A stretch of 64,000 nt of DNA from Streptomyces alfalfae (GTDB lineage: Bacteria; Actinomycetota; Actinomycetes; Streptomycetales; Streptomycetaceae). Position numbers and translations under genes: made by a program. A model generated the notes under the pieces. The model saw nothing but the letters and a program-made list of their open reading frames with translations. It made no database searches and had not been told where the DNA came from. The stretch spans positions 236,491 to 300,490 of the forward strand of contig NZ_QEXM01000015.1 in the NCBI RefSeq assembly GCF_004127445.1. The letters run 5' to 3'. Below are positions 25,158 through 33,459 of this stretch, piece by piece. Each line of letters begins with the position of its first letter. The stretch's first letter is position 1.

Positions 25158-25712
25158 TCACTCGGGGCGGCGCCGTCGGACGCTGCGGAAGGCCACGGCG
25201 ACGGCCGCCGCACCGGCGAGGACCAGGCCGACCACGGCGTGCCGGGCGCCGGGCCCCGCCTCCGAGGCGTCGTCCGCGTCGTCGGAGGTGTGCGCCGTGA
25301 TCCTGCCGGCGCCGCCGCCCCCGGCCTTGGCCGGGGCCTTTGGCGCCGGGTCGTGGTCCGCCACGCCGACCTTGCCCACGCCCTGGTGCGGGTGGCCGTC
25401 GCAGATGACGGTCAGTTCGAACGTGCCCGTCAGGCCCTGTCTGATCCTGGCGCCGCCGGTCAGCGTCCGGGAGCCGTCGCCGGGCCCGGTGAGCGCGGCG
25501 TCCTCCTCGAAGGCCCCGGACCCCGCCGACCCCGTCGTGCCCTCGCACCCCGAGACGCTCACCTCCACGGTGGCGCCGGGCGCGGCGCTCGCCGGGGCCA
25601 CCTCGGCCCGTACGGAGTCCTGGTCGTGGGCCCGGGCCGCGCCGCCCGGCAGCACCATGGCCAGGGCCACGGCCGCGGGGGCGGCGCGCAGAGCTATGGG
25701 ACCTATGCACAT
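25158..25712 (-). CDS. Secreted, C-terminally membrane-anchored protein beside class F sortase
   Basis: A 184-residue protein starting at ATG 25712, six or seven bases after AGGAGG. It has a signal peptide (PAAVALAMVLPGGAARA), a beta-rich body with two cysteines (VSGCEG, VICDGHP), a Gly/Ala/Pro spacer, and a C-terminal hydrophobic helix (HAVVGLVLAGAAAVAVAF) followed by RSVRRRRPE. That tail layout is a cell-wall sorting signal layout, yet the position before the helix reads SEAGPGA, not LPXTG or LAXTG. It may be a non-canonical sortase F substrate or a plain membrane protein. Confidence 0.8.
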   Translation of the reverse strand: MCIGPIALRAAPAAVALAMVLPGGAARAHDQDSVRAEVAPASAAPGATVEVSVSGCEGTTGSAGSGAFEEDAALTGPGDGSRTLTGGARIRQGLTGTFELTVICDGHPHQGVGKVGVADHDPAPKAPAKAGGGGAGRITAHTSDDADDASEAGPGARHAVVGLVLAGAAAVAVAFRSVRRRRPE

Positions 25713-25797
25713 CGTGAACCTCCTGCTCCGAGGTTCACGCGCGGTGCGCGCCACCGCCCACCGGTGTGTGGCAAACGGGTCGTGCCCGGCCGCGTTC

Positions 25798-26577
25798 CTA
25801 GATCCGGTCGACGAGGTCGGCGATGGAGTCCACGACGGTGGAGGGCCGGAAGGGGTACTGGTCGATGCCGTCGCGGGACGTCAGTCCGGTGAGGACGAGG
25901 AACGTCTCCATCCCGGCCTCGAGCCCGGCCAGGACGTCGGTGTCCATGCGGTCGCCGATCATGGCGCTGGTCTCGGAGTGCGCGCCGATGGCGTTGAGCC
26001 CGGTGCGCATCATCAGGGGGTTCGGCTTGCCGGCGAAGTACGGCTTCTTGCCGGTCGCCTTGGTGATCAGCGCGGCGACGGCGCCCGTGGCGGGCAGCGG
26101 CCCCTCGGTGGAGGGCCCGGTCTCGTCGGGGTTGGTGCAGATGAAGCGGGCCCCGCCGTTGATGAGGCGCACGGCCTTGGTCATGGCCTCGAAGGAGTAG
26201 GTGCGGGTCTCGCCGAGGACCACGTAGTCGGGGTCGTGGTCGGTCAGGACGTACCCGATGTCGTGCAGCGCGGTGGTCAGGCCCGCCTCGCCGATGACGT
26301 AGGCGGTGCCGCCGGGGCGCTGGTCCTCCAGGAACTTCGCGGTGGCGAGCGCGGAGGTCCAGATGTTCTCCACGGGCACGTCGAGGCCCATGCGGTTCAG
26401 CCGGGCCTGGAGGTCGCGCGCGGTGTAGATGGAGTTGTTGGTGAGCACGAGGAAGGGCCTGCCGGACTCACGCAGCTTCTTGATGAAGGCGTCGGCACCC
26501 GGGATCGGGACGCCCTCGTGGATCAGCACGCCGTCCATGTCCGTGAGCCACGATTCGATGGGCTTGCGCTCTGCCAT
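25798..26577 (-). CDS. HAD-superfamily IIA hydrolase (NagD-like)
   Basis: A 259-residue cytoplasmic phosphatase: nucleophile motif DMDGVL, motif II LTNNS, the large C2 cap, then KPNPLMM and GDRMDTDV for motifs III and IV. The start at ATG 26577 has AGGAG upstream at good spacing. NagD-type enzymes hydrolyse nucleotide monophosphates and sugar phosphates; substrate is not determinable. It is transcribed separately from the phosphonate genes, which end with their own terminator. Confidence 0.9.
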   Translation of the reverse strand: MAERKPIESWLTDMDGVLIHEGVPIPGADAFIKKLRESGRPFLVLTNNSIYTARDLQARLNRMGLDVPVENIWTSALATAKFLEDQRPGGTAYVIGEAGLTTALHDIGYVLTDHDPDYVVLGETRTYSFEAMTKAVRLINGGARFICTNPDETGPSTEGPLPATGAVAALITKATGKKPYFAGKPNPLMMRTGLNAIGAHSETSAMIGDRMDTDVLAGLEAGMETFLVLTGLTSRDGIDQYPFRPSTVVDSIADLVDRI

Positions 26578-26608
26578 GGGGTGCACTCCTGCGGTCTGCG
26601 AGGTCTGA

Positions 26609-26640
26609 GGGGCGCCGGGACAGCGCTGTGCCGACGCCCC
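26609..26640 (-). terminator. Terminator of the phosphonate operon
   Basis: GGGGCG (26609-26614) and CGG (26616-26618) pair with CCG (26631-26633) and CGCCCC (26635-26640), one internal mismatch. It lies 70-100 bases beyond the stop of the binding-protein gene on the minus strand. Confidence 0.5.
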
Positions 26641-26709
26641 CAGCCTAAACAGGAAGCGGTGATCTTGACCCCGCCGATCTCGTTCGGACTCCGGCGGGCT
26701 CCCGCCCGG

Positions 26710-27780
26710 TCAGCTTCCCGTCGCCGACTTCCAGTCCTCCACGTACGAGGTGAGGTTCTCGGAGATGTCCGTCCAGTCCGGCTCGAAGACCTCGACGCCC
26801 TCGATGATCCGGTCGAGGGCGATCGCGTCGGCGTCGGTGGCCTTGACGTCCTTGCGGGCCGCGAAGCCGCCGCCGACCGAGCTGACCTGGGCCTGCGCCT
26901 CACGGCTGAGGAGGTGGTCCAGGAACTTCTTCGCGTTCGCGTTGTGGGGGGCCTTGGTGACCAGGCCCGCCGCGTACGGCAGCGCGAACGTCGTCGGCTT
27001 GCCGCCCTCCTTGGCGGGGAACCAGATGCGGAGGTTGGGCATGTCCTTGGACTGCGCGTAGTTCATCTGGACATCGCCGTTGGCGGCGAGCAGTTCGCCC
27101 TTGTCGACCTTCGGCGCGAGCTTGCCCGTGGAGGCGGACGGGCCGACGTTGTTGCTCTGGAGCTTCTTCAGGTACGCCATCGCCGGCTTCGTGCCGCCGA
27201 AGTCGTGCATGGCCTTGATGAGCACGGCCGTCCCGTCGCCCGCGACGCCGGGCGTGGAGTACTGCACCTTGTTCTTGTACGTGTCCTCGGTGAGGTCCTC
27301 CCAGGTCTTGGGGGCCTTGCCGCCCGGCAGTTCCTTCTTGTTGTGGATGAAGCCGAAGTAGTTGTTCACGACGGCGGTCCACTTGCCGCCGGCGCCCTTG
27401 GCGGAGCCGTCGACCTCCTCGGAGCCCTCGGGCTCGTAGGACTGGAGGAGGCCCTTGTCGTCGGCCTGCTGGATGAAGGGCGGCAGCGTGATCAGGACGT
27501 CGGCCTGGGTGTTGGACTTCTCGCGGACGGCGCGCTGCACCATCTCCCCCGAGCCGCCCTCGACGTATTTCACCTTGATCCCGGTCTTCTTCTCGAAGTC
27601 CTTGAAGACCTGGTCGTACCAGCCGTCGCCGTTCTCGCCCCTGAGGCCGTCGGCGCTGTAGACGGTGACGACCTTGTCGTCGGACGCGGCCGAACCGCTG
27701 CCGCACGCGGTGAGCGATCCTGCGAGCACGAGGGCGCCGGTGACGGCGGCGAGCGTTCTGGTCTGCGGGGCACGGGACAT
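26710..27780 (-). CDS. phnS: 2-aminoethylphosphonate ABC importer, solute-binding lipoprotein
   Basis: A 356-residue family 1-type binding lipoprotein with Cys26 (GSLTACGSG). The body (VVTVYSADGLRGENGDGWYDQVFKDFEKKTGI, described as the N-lobe; then PGVAGDGTAVLIKAMHDFGG) resembles the PhnS-type 2-aminoethylphosphonate binding proteins. It is the last gene of the operon, 45 bases after the second permease. Ligand assignment rests on the neighbours: a phosphonatase-like HAD and a TIGR03364-type oxidoreductase in the same transcript. Confidence 0.8.
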   Translation of the reverse strand: MSRAPQTRTLAAVTGALVLAGSLTACGSGSAASDDKVVTVYSADGLRGENGDGWYDQVFKDFEKKTGIKVKYVEGGSGEMVQRAVREKSNTQADVLITLPPFIQQADDKGLLQSYEPEGSEEVDGSAKGAGGKWTAVVNNYFGFIHNKKELPGGKAPKTWEDLTEDTYKNKVQYSTPGVAGDGTAVLIKAMHDFGGTKPAMAYLKKLQSNNVGPSASTGKLAPKVDKGELLAANGDVQMNYAQSKDMPNLRIWFPAKEGGKPTTFALPYAAGLVTKAPHNANAKKFLDHLLSREAQAQVSSVGGGFAARKDVKATDADAIALDRIIEGVEVFEPDWTDISENLTSYVEDWKSATGS

Positions 27781-27825
27781 GACGTGGGGTACTCCTTGCG
27801 GGCGAGCGGGCGGATGAGGGGCGGG

Positions 27826-28641
27826 TCAGCGGTAGGAGGCGCGGGTGCGGACGCGGGAGACGGCGAGGAGCACCAGCAGGGTCGCCGCCATCAGGACGAC
27901 GGCGACGGCGGCTCCGGTGAACGTCGAGCCGCGGTCGGTGGCCGCGTAGATCCGCACCGGGAGCGGCGTCCAGTCGGGCGGGTAGAGCATCATCGTGGCG
28001 CTCAGCTCGCCCATGGAGAGCGCGAAGCAGAGCCCGGCGGCCGCGCTCAGGGAGGGCAGCAGCAGCGGCAGCTTCACCTTCCACAGGACGTACGAGGGCC
28101 TGGCGCCGAGCGAGGCGGCGGCCTGTTCGTACGCCGGGTCGAGCCGCGCGAGGGCGGCCGAGACCGACTGGTGGGCGAAGGCGGTGACGAGGACGGCGTG
28201 GGCGAGGACGACGATCCACCGGGTGCCGTTGAGGAGCATCGGCGGTTCGCTGAACGCGACGAGGACCGCGAGCCCGACGACGACCGAGGGCACCGCGACC
28301 GGCAGCACGAAGAGCGTGTCGAGCACCCTCCCGGCGAACCGGGACCACCGGGGGCCCTGCTTCAGCGAGGCGGCGGCGAGCGCGGCCCAGGTCCCGGCGG
28401 CGAGCGCGAGGAGGCTCGCGGTGACGGCGGTGACCAGGCTGGTGGTGAGGGCCTGGAGGGATTCCCCGCGGGTGGCCGCCGCGTAGTGCCCGGTGGTGAG
28501 GCCGGAGGGGAAGGCTCCCGACCAGTGGGCGGAGAAGGAGGCCGCGAGGATCACCAGGAGCGGCAGCGCGAAGAGGGGCAGGAAGAGGACGGCGAAGAGG
28601 GCCCAGGCGGCCCACCTGCCGCCGCGGCTATGCACCAGCAC
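27826..28641 (-). CDS. phnV: Phosphonate ABC importer permease 2
   Basis: A 271-residue permease, six hydrophobic segments, with the EAA loop region PAYEQAASLGARPSYVLWKVKLPLL (given as family landmark). It starts 14 bases inside the end of the upstream permease gene, so translation is coupled. It forms the channel with permease 1 and is PhnV-like by order in the operon. Confidence 0.78.
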   Translation of the reverse strand: MLVHSRGGRWAAWALFAVLFLPLFALPLLVILAASFSAHWSGAFPSGLTTGHYAAATRGESLQALTTSLVTAVTASLLALAAGTWAALAAASLKQGPRWSRFAGRVLDTLFVLPVAVPSVVVGLAVLVAFSEPPMLLNGTRWIVVLAHAVLVTAFAHQSVSAALARLDPAYEQAAASLGARPSYVLWKVKLPLLLPSLSAAAGLCFALSMGELSATMMLYPPDWTPLPVRIYAATDRGSTFTGAAVAVVLMAATLLVLLAVSRVRTRASYR

Positions 28642-29491
28642 GGCGGCTCACCACCCGGTAGAGGCCGTAGAGGCCGACGGAGATCGCGATGTTGACGACG
28701 GCGACGACGCAGGCCGCCGGGTAGTCGGATTCCAGGATCGCCTTGCCGTAGACGAGCGTCGGCAGGGTGGTGACGCCCTTGGCGCCGGTGAAGAGCACGA
28801 TGCCGAACTCGTTCAGGCACATGACGAGGACGAGGCTGCCGCCGGCGGCGAGCGCGGGCAGCGCCTCGGGCAGGATGACGCGGCGCACGATCCTGGCGGG
28901 CTTCGCGCCGAGGCTGGAGGCCACTTCGAGCTGGGCCGTGTCGAGCTGCGAGAACGCGGCGAGCAGCGGGCGCAGCACGAACGGCGTGAAGTACGTGATC
29001 TCCGCGAGGAGCACGCCCCACGGCGTCGTCAGGAACTGGAAGGGCCCCTCGGCGGCCCCCGTCGCGTCGGTCCAGATGCCGTTGGCCATGCCCTTGGCGC
29101 CGTAGACGAAGAGCAGGGCGAGGGTGATGAGGAAGGACGGGAAGGAGAGGAAGACGTCGATGAACCGGGAGACGGCCCTAGCGCCGGGGAACGGCACGAA
29201 GGCGATGACCAGCGCGAGCGCGAACCCGAGCACCAGGCATCCGACGGTCGACCCGAGCGCCAGCCACACGGTGGTGACGAGGGCCTCCCGGAAGGCCTCG
29301 GAGGCGAAGACGTCCGCGTAGGGCTTGAGGGAGGTCCCCCCGGTGTCCGGCCGCACGGACTGCTGCACGACGAGGGCGAGCGGATAGAGGAAGACGAGCC
29401 CGAGCACGGCGACGGGCGGCAGGGCCCACACCCAGCGGGGCACGGCACGGGGCAGCCGCGCGGGGGCCGCGGCGAGCGTGGCGCTAGCCAT
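28628..29491 (-). CDS. phnU: Phosphonate ABC importer permease 1
   Basis: A 287-residue permease with about six helices and the EAA loop LEVASSLGAKPARIVRRVILPEA (family landmark). The segment LNEFGIVLFTGAKGVTTLPTLVYG is typical of the 2-aminoethylphosphonate permease group. The start overlaps the ATPase stop by eight bases. Confidence 0.78.
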   Translation of the reverse strand: MASATLAAAPARLPRAVPRWVWALPPVAVLGLVFLYPLALVVQQSVRPDTGGTSLKPYADVFASEAFREALVTTVWLALGSTVGCLVLGFALALVIAFVPFPGARAVSRFIDVFLSFPSFLITLALLFVYGAKGMANGIWTDATGAAEGPFQFLTTPWGVLLAEITYFTPFVLRPLLAAFSQLDTAQLEVASSLGAKPARIVRRVILPEALPALAAGGSLVLVMCLNEFGIVLFTGAKGVTTLPTLVYGKAILESDYPAACVVAVVNIAISVGLYGLYRVVSRRAGA

Positions 29492-30578
29492 CGGCGGCCA
29501 CCCCCGCCCTCCTGGACGCGGCCGCGCCCTCGGACACGGCCGCGGTGAGCAGGACCGCGTCCTCCGGGGCGAAGTGCACGGTGACCTGGTCGCCGATGCC
29601 GGGCGGGGTGCGCAGTTCGCGGACGTCCGCCTTGATCCGCTCCCCGGCCACGTCGACGTACAGCCGGTGCGTGGCGCCCCGCCACTGGACCTCGCTGACC
29701 CGGCCGGTGAGCGCGTTGGGCCCGTCGCCGAGGCCCACGAGGTGCGGGCGGACGCACAGCGTGGCGGTCGCGCCGGGCGCGACGCCGCCCGTGTCGACCT
29801 TCAGCTCGGCCCCGCCGAGCAAGGCGGCGCCCGCGCCCGCGGTGACCGGCAGGAGGTTCGCGTTGCCGACGAACGAGGCCGTGAACTCCGTGCGGGGCGT
29901 CCGGTAGAGCTCCTGCGGGGTGCCGCAGTCCTGGAGCCTGGCCCGGTCCATGACGGCGATGCGGTCCGCCAGGGTCAGCGCCTCGACCTGGTCGTGGGTG
30001 ACGTACAGGATGGAGACGTCCGGCAGTTCCCTGTGCAGCCGGGCGAGTTCGGCGAGCATGCCCGAGCGGAGCTGTGCGTCGAGCGCGGACAGCGGCTCGT
30101 CGAGGAGGAGCACCCCGGGCCTGATGGCCAGGGCCCGCGCGATGGCGACGCGCTGCTGCTGGCCGCCGGACAGCTCGCGCGGGTACCGCTCCGCGTAGGC
30201 GCCCATGCCCGTCATCTCCAGGGCCTCGGCGACCCGCCCGGGGATCTCGGCCTTGGCGGCCTTCTGGGCCCGCAGGCCGAAGGCCACGTTGTCCTTGACC
30301 CGCAGGTGCGGGAAGAGCGCGTACTGCTGGACGACCATGCCGATGCCCCGCCGGTGCGGCGGCAGCCCGGTGACGTCGGTCCCGCCGATGAACACCCGCC
30401 CCGACGCGGGCCGCACGAACCCCGCGACGGCCCGCAGCGCGGTCGTCTTGCCGGACCCGGAGGGCCCGAGCAGGGCCATGACCTCGCCGGGTTCGACGGT
30501 CAGGTCCAGCGCGTGGAGGACGGTGTTGCCGTCGTAGGCGACGGAGACCCGGTCGAAGCGGATGCCGCTGCCGCTCAT
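29484..30578 (-). CDS. phnT: Phosphonate ABC importer ATP-binding subunit
   Basis: A 364-residue ABC ATPase: Walker A GPSGSGKTT, Q-loop VVQQYALFPHL, signature LSGGQQQR, Walker B VLLLDEPLSALD, switch His in YVTHDQVEALTL, and a C-terminal TOBE-like domain. ATGA coupling joins it to the upstream HAD gene. It powers uptake through the two permeases that follow. Confidence 0.85.
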   Translation of the reverse strand: MSGSGIRFDRVSVAYDGNTVLHALDLTVEPGEVMALLGPSGSGKTTALRAVAGFVRPASGRVFIGGTDVTGLPPHRRGIGMVVQQYALFPHLRVKDNVAFGLRAQKAAKAEIPGRVAEALEMTGMGAYAERYPRELSGGQQQRVAIARALAIRPGVLLLDEPLSALDAQLRSGMLAELARLHRELPDVSILYVTHDQVEALTLADRIAVMDRARLQDCGTPQELYRTPRTEFTASFVGNANLLPVTAGAGAALLGGAELKVDTGGVAPGATATLCVRPHLVGLGDGPNALTGRVSEVQWRGATHRLYVDVAGERIKADVRELRTPPGIGDQVTVHFAPEDAVLLTAAVSEGAAASRRAGVAADG

Positions 30579-31357
30579 GTCCGCTCCCGGGCGAGCGGGG
30601 CGGGGGACCCGGGTGCGGCGGGCGACGCCAGCAGCGCGGGCAGTCCGGCGACCGAGGACAGGACGTGGGTGGCGCCGTGTTCCCGCAGCGCGGCCTCGCC
30701 GTGGGCGCCGGTCAGCACGCCCGCGACGACACCGGCCCCGGCCCGCACGCCGCTCGTCATGTCGTACGCGGTGTCGCCCACGACGGCGACCTCCCGCACG
30801 TCCGCGACGGCCCCGGTCCGCAGGAAGGCGCTGAGCACCATGTCCGGGTAGGGCCGGCCGCGACCGCCCGCGTCGGCGGGGCAGAGGGTCAGCTCGACGA
30901 GGTCGCGCCAGCCGAGCGCGTCCAGGATGGCGTCCTGCGTGACGCGGGCGAAGCCGGTGGTCAGGACCACCGTCAGCCCGGCGGCCCGCAACGCCTCGAC
31001 GGCTTCCCGCGCCCCGGGGACCGGGGCGATCCGGCCGCCGTCGACCAGCTCTCCGTACGCCTTCTCGAACGCGGTGTTGGCCCGCCGTGCGAGCGCCTCC
31101 TCGCCGAACAGGTGCCGGAACACGGAGATCTTGGACTCGCCCATCGTGGCGCGTACGTAGTCCAGCATCTCGGCGTGGTCCGCGGAGCCCGGCTCGACGC
31201 CGAGCTCTCCGGCGGCGGCGGAGAAGGCCTGCTCGACGAGCCCCCCGTCGGCGACGGTCGTCCCGGCCATGTCGAGCACGACGAGCCCGACGCGCCGCTG
31301 GTCCGGCGTCACCCCGGTCACGTTCGTGGTCGCCTGCGTGGGCGCCTGTGCGCTCAT
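30575..31357 (-). CDS. Phosphonatase-like HAD hydrolase
   Basis: A 260-residue HAD hydrolase from ATG 31357. The nucleophile motif is DMAGTTV (Asp29), the Asp-x-Ala-Gly-Thr form typical of phosphonoacetaldehyde hydrolase rather than DxDGT. Lys76 in ATMGESKISVFRHL aligns with the Schiff-base lysine region of PhnX (MGLLKI), so C-P cleavage of phosphonoacetaldehyde to acetaldehyde and phosphate is credible. Later motifs are LTTGFAR, RGRPYPDM and GDTAYDM. It lies between the FAD oxidoreductase and the transporter. GGAAGG upstream supports the start, but a GTG at 31369 is possible. Confidence 0.82.
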   Translation of the reverse strand: MSAQAPTQATTNVTGVTPDQRRVGLVVLDMAGTTVADGGLVEQAFSAAAGELGVEPGSADHAEMLDYVRATMGESKISVFRHLFGEEALARRANTAFEKAYGELVDGGRIAPVPGAREAVEALRAAGLTVVLTTGFARVTQDAILDALGWRDLVELTLCPADAGGRGRPYPDMVLSAFLRTGAVADVREVAVVGDTAYDMTSGVRAGAGVVAGVLTGAHGEAALREHGATHVLSSVAGLPALLASPAAPGSPAPLARERT

Positions 31358-31374
31358 CTCCCTGGTCACCTTCC

Positions 31375-32499
31375 TCACCAGCCCAACTCGTCCGCGGTCC
31401 GCTCGGCGATGGCCGGCGAGCAGGTCATGCCGCGCCCGCCGGGCCCGGTGACCAGCCACACCCCCGCGCGCACCTCCTGGCGGTGGACGACACGGCTGGT
31501 GTCGACGCACTGCGCGTACACCCCGGCCCAGCGCCGCCTGATCTTCGGCAGCGGGCGTCCGAGGAAGCCCTCGACGACCTTGGTGAGGTGGTCGTAGGGG
31601 TCTTCGAGGGTGTCGAAGGCGAAGGGGTGCTCGTACTCGTGGGTGTCGCCGATGGTCAGGCCGCCGTCGGCGCGCTGCACCATCAGGAGCTGCATCTTGT
31701 GCGCGGCGGCGGTCGGCGTCTGCGCCTGCTCGGCGTTGAGCACGTCGAGCGCGGGCGAGGCGTACGCCGGGTAGTACCGGAAGCTGTCCGCGTCCGCCAC
31801 GGACGTCGTGAGCTTCTCGCCGAGCGGTTCGGTCTGCATCATCTGCAGCCGGACGCGGCGCACGGGCAGGTCGGGCCCCGCCAGTTCGCGCACGAGGCCG
31901 CCGAGCCAGGCGCCGGTGGCGAGGACGACGACGTCACCGCCGTGCACCTCCCCGTGGTCGTCCCGTACCGCGCCCGCGCCGACGACCTCGCGGACCTCGC
32001 GGTCGGGCAGGAACGTGTAGCCGGGCGACGCCAGCAGCGCCTCCCGCAGCCGGAGCTGGGCGGTGCGGGGCTCCACGGCGGCGTCCCGCTCGCACCACAG
32101 GGCGGCGAGGAAGTCGCCGCGCAGGGCCGGGTTGAGGGCGCGCGCCTCGTCGGCGGTGAGCAGCTTGTAGCCGCGGGCCGCCGCGTCGGGCCTGGCGAGC
32201 GCGGCCTCGGCGACCGCGCGTTCACGCTCGTCGCGTACGAGGGTCAGCGACCCGTTGGCCCGGAAGCCGATGCCCGGCACGCGCTCGCCGATGCCCTCCC
32301 ACAGCTCGCGGGCGCGCAGCGCGGTGTCGAGCTCCTCGCCGCCCGCGCGCCCGCTCACCCATATCTGTCCGAAGTTGCGCAGGGAGGCCCCCCGGGCCTC
32401 GCTCTCGCGCTCGATCTGTACGACCTCGTGGCCGCGTTCCACTGCGTGCCAGGCGTGCATGGTTCCCACCACGCCGGCTCCTACGACGATGACTCTCAC
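31375..32499 (-). CDS. FAD-dependent oxidoreductase of phosphonate operon (TIGR03364-like)
   Basis: A 374-residue DAO-type flavoprotein. The dinucleotide motif is VIVVGAGVVGTMHAWHAV, followed by IERESEARGASLRNFGQI and the C-terminal VTGPGGRGMTCSPAIAE. I chose GTG 32499, with AGGAG about ten bases upstream; an ATG at 32529 is an alternative. The family is linked with phosphonate clusters, and members are reported to oxidise aminoethylphosphonate or its N-methyl form to phosphonoacetaldehyde. That would feed the HAD downstream without a transaminase. It is the first gene of the operon. Confidence 0.82.
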   Translation of the reverse strand: MRVIVVGAGVVGTMHAWHAVERGHEVVQIERESEARGASLRNFGQIWVSGRAGGEELDTALRARELWEGIGERVPGIGFRANGSLTLVRDERERAVAEAALARPDAAARGYKLLTADEARALNPALRGDFLAALWCERDAAVEPRTAQLRLREALLASPGYTFLPDREVREVVGAGAVRDDHGEVHGGDVVVLATGAWLGGLVRELAGPDLPVRRVRLQMMQTEPLGEKLTTSVADADSFRYYPAYASPALDVLNAEQAQTPTAAAHKMQLLMVQRADGGLTIGDTHEYEHPFAFDTLEDPYDHLTKVVEGFLGRPLPKIRRRWAGVYAQCVDTSRVVHRQEVRAGVWLVTGPGGRGMTCSPAIAERTADELGW

Positions 32500-32558
32500 G
32501 GCGGCAACGCTCCTGCCGCCGGGTGGCACGGACGGGACCGCGCGGCAACGGGACGGTT

Positions 32559-32589
32559 AACGGGTCATCAAGCTTGGACTAGACCCGTT
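32559..32589 (-). promoter_or_regulatory. Candidate GntR/HutC operator before the phosphonate operon
   Basis: AACGGGTC (32559-32566) and GACCCGTT (32582-32589) form a perfect 8-bp inverted repeat with a 15-base spacer. Inside lies the palindrome CAAGCTTG (32569-32576) and GGACTAGACC (32576-32585), one base from the GGTCTAGACC core favoured by HutC-type GntR regulators such as DasR and PhnF. It lies 60-90 bases upstream of the FAD oxidoreductase start. Confidence 0.6.
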
Positions 32590-32642
32590 ATGCTTCCGTT
32601 ATCTCTAAGGTGACGTGAGCCGTGCCGGTGCGGCTCCGCGCG

Positions 32643-33425
32643 CTAACCGCTGCCCTCGGCGAGCCGTGTGGTGAAGGAGAACCGGTCGCCCCGGTACAGG
32701 GTGCGGACCCGCTCCAGGGGGCGGCCCGCCGTGTCGCGGGAGAGCCGGTGGATGAGCAGCATGGGCAGCGCGGGGGGCGTTCCGATGAGCAGGGCCTCGC
32801 GCGGCGTGGCGAGGACCGTCTCGATCCGTTCGTCGGCGTCGCCGAAGGCGATGCCGAGCCCGTCGCGGAGGTAGTCGTAGAAGGACGAGTCCGGTGCGAA
32901 GTCGGCGTCGAGGCGGGGCACGCGGGCCACGGAGACGTAGGTGCTCTCCAGGCCGACCCGTTCCTCGTCCGCGAGCAGCACGCGCTCCATGTGCCAGGCC
33001 GGTTCGCCGGGCGCGGCCCCGATCTCGGCGGCGAGCGCGGGCGGGCACGGGAAGCGGTCGAGCGAGATGAGGGCACGGCCCGGCGTCCGCCCCTGCCGCC
33101 GCACGCCCTCGGTGTAGCTCGCGAGCGACAGCGGCTGCTCCAGCTTGGGCCCGGCGGCGACCGTGCCGCGCCCCTGCCTGCGCAGCCGCCCTTCCAGGAG
33201 CAGTTCGCGCAGCGCCTGGCGCACGGTCTCCCGCGCCACCTCGTACCGCAGGGCCAGATCCCGCTCGGCGGGCAGCGCCTGGCCCTCGCCCAACTCGTCC
33301 ACGAGGGCGGAGATCCTGGCCTTGACGGCGTAGTACTTCGGGATGCGCCCGTGCTCGGGGATGCCGGAGCGGATGGGCGCGCCCGGCGCGTGGCCGAGCG
33401 GGTGGGCGGGGTTCAGTTGATCCAC
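32643..33425 (-). CDS. GntR/HutC family regulator of the phosphonate operon
   Basis: A 260-residue HutC-subfamily regulator: winged helix (YYAVKARISALVDELGEG, then LRYEVARETVRQALRELLLEGRL) and a UTRA ligand-binding domain (AWHMERVLLADEERV, RLSRDTAGRPLERVRTLYRGDRF region). The GTG start at 33425 has only a weak ribosome binding site. It lies directly upstream of the phosphonate genes on the same strand, with the operator-like repeat in between. Repression relieved by an aminophosphonate or a product is the simplest model. Confidence 0.87.
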   Translation of the reverse strand: MDQLNPAHPLGHAPGAPIRSGIPEHGRIPKYYAVKARISALVDELGEGQALPAERDLALRYEVARETVRQALRELLLEGRLRRQGRGTVAAGPKLEQPLSLASYTEGVRRQGRTPGRALISLDRFPCPPALAAEIGAAPGEPAWHMERVLLADEERVGLESTYVSVARVPRLDADFAPDSSFYDYLRDGLGIAFGDADERIETVLATPREALLIGTPPALPMLLIHRLSRDTAGRPLERVRTLYRGDRFSFTTRLAEGSG

Positions 33426-33459
33426 CCGGGGATGTTCGCAGACGTACGTGAACAGCGGG

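Noticed and set aside
24754..28695. A 1313-codon open frame antisense to sortase, HAD and phosphonate genes
   Set aside because: Same reason: third-position shadow of well-supported genes on the minus strand.
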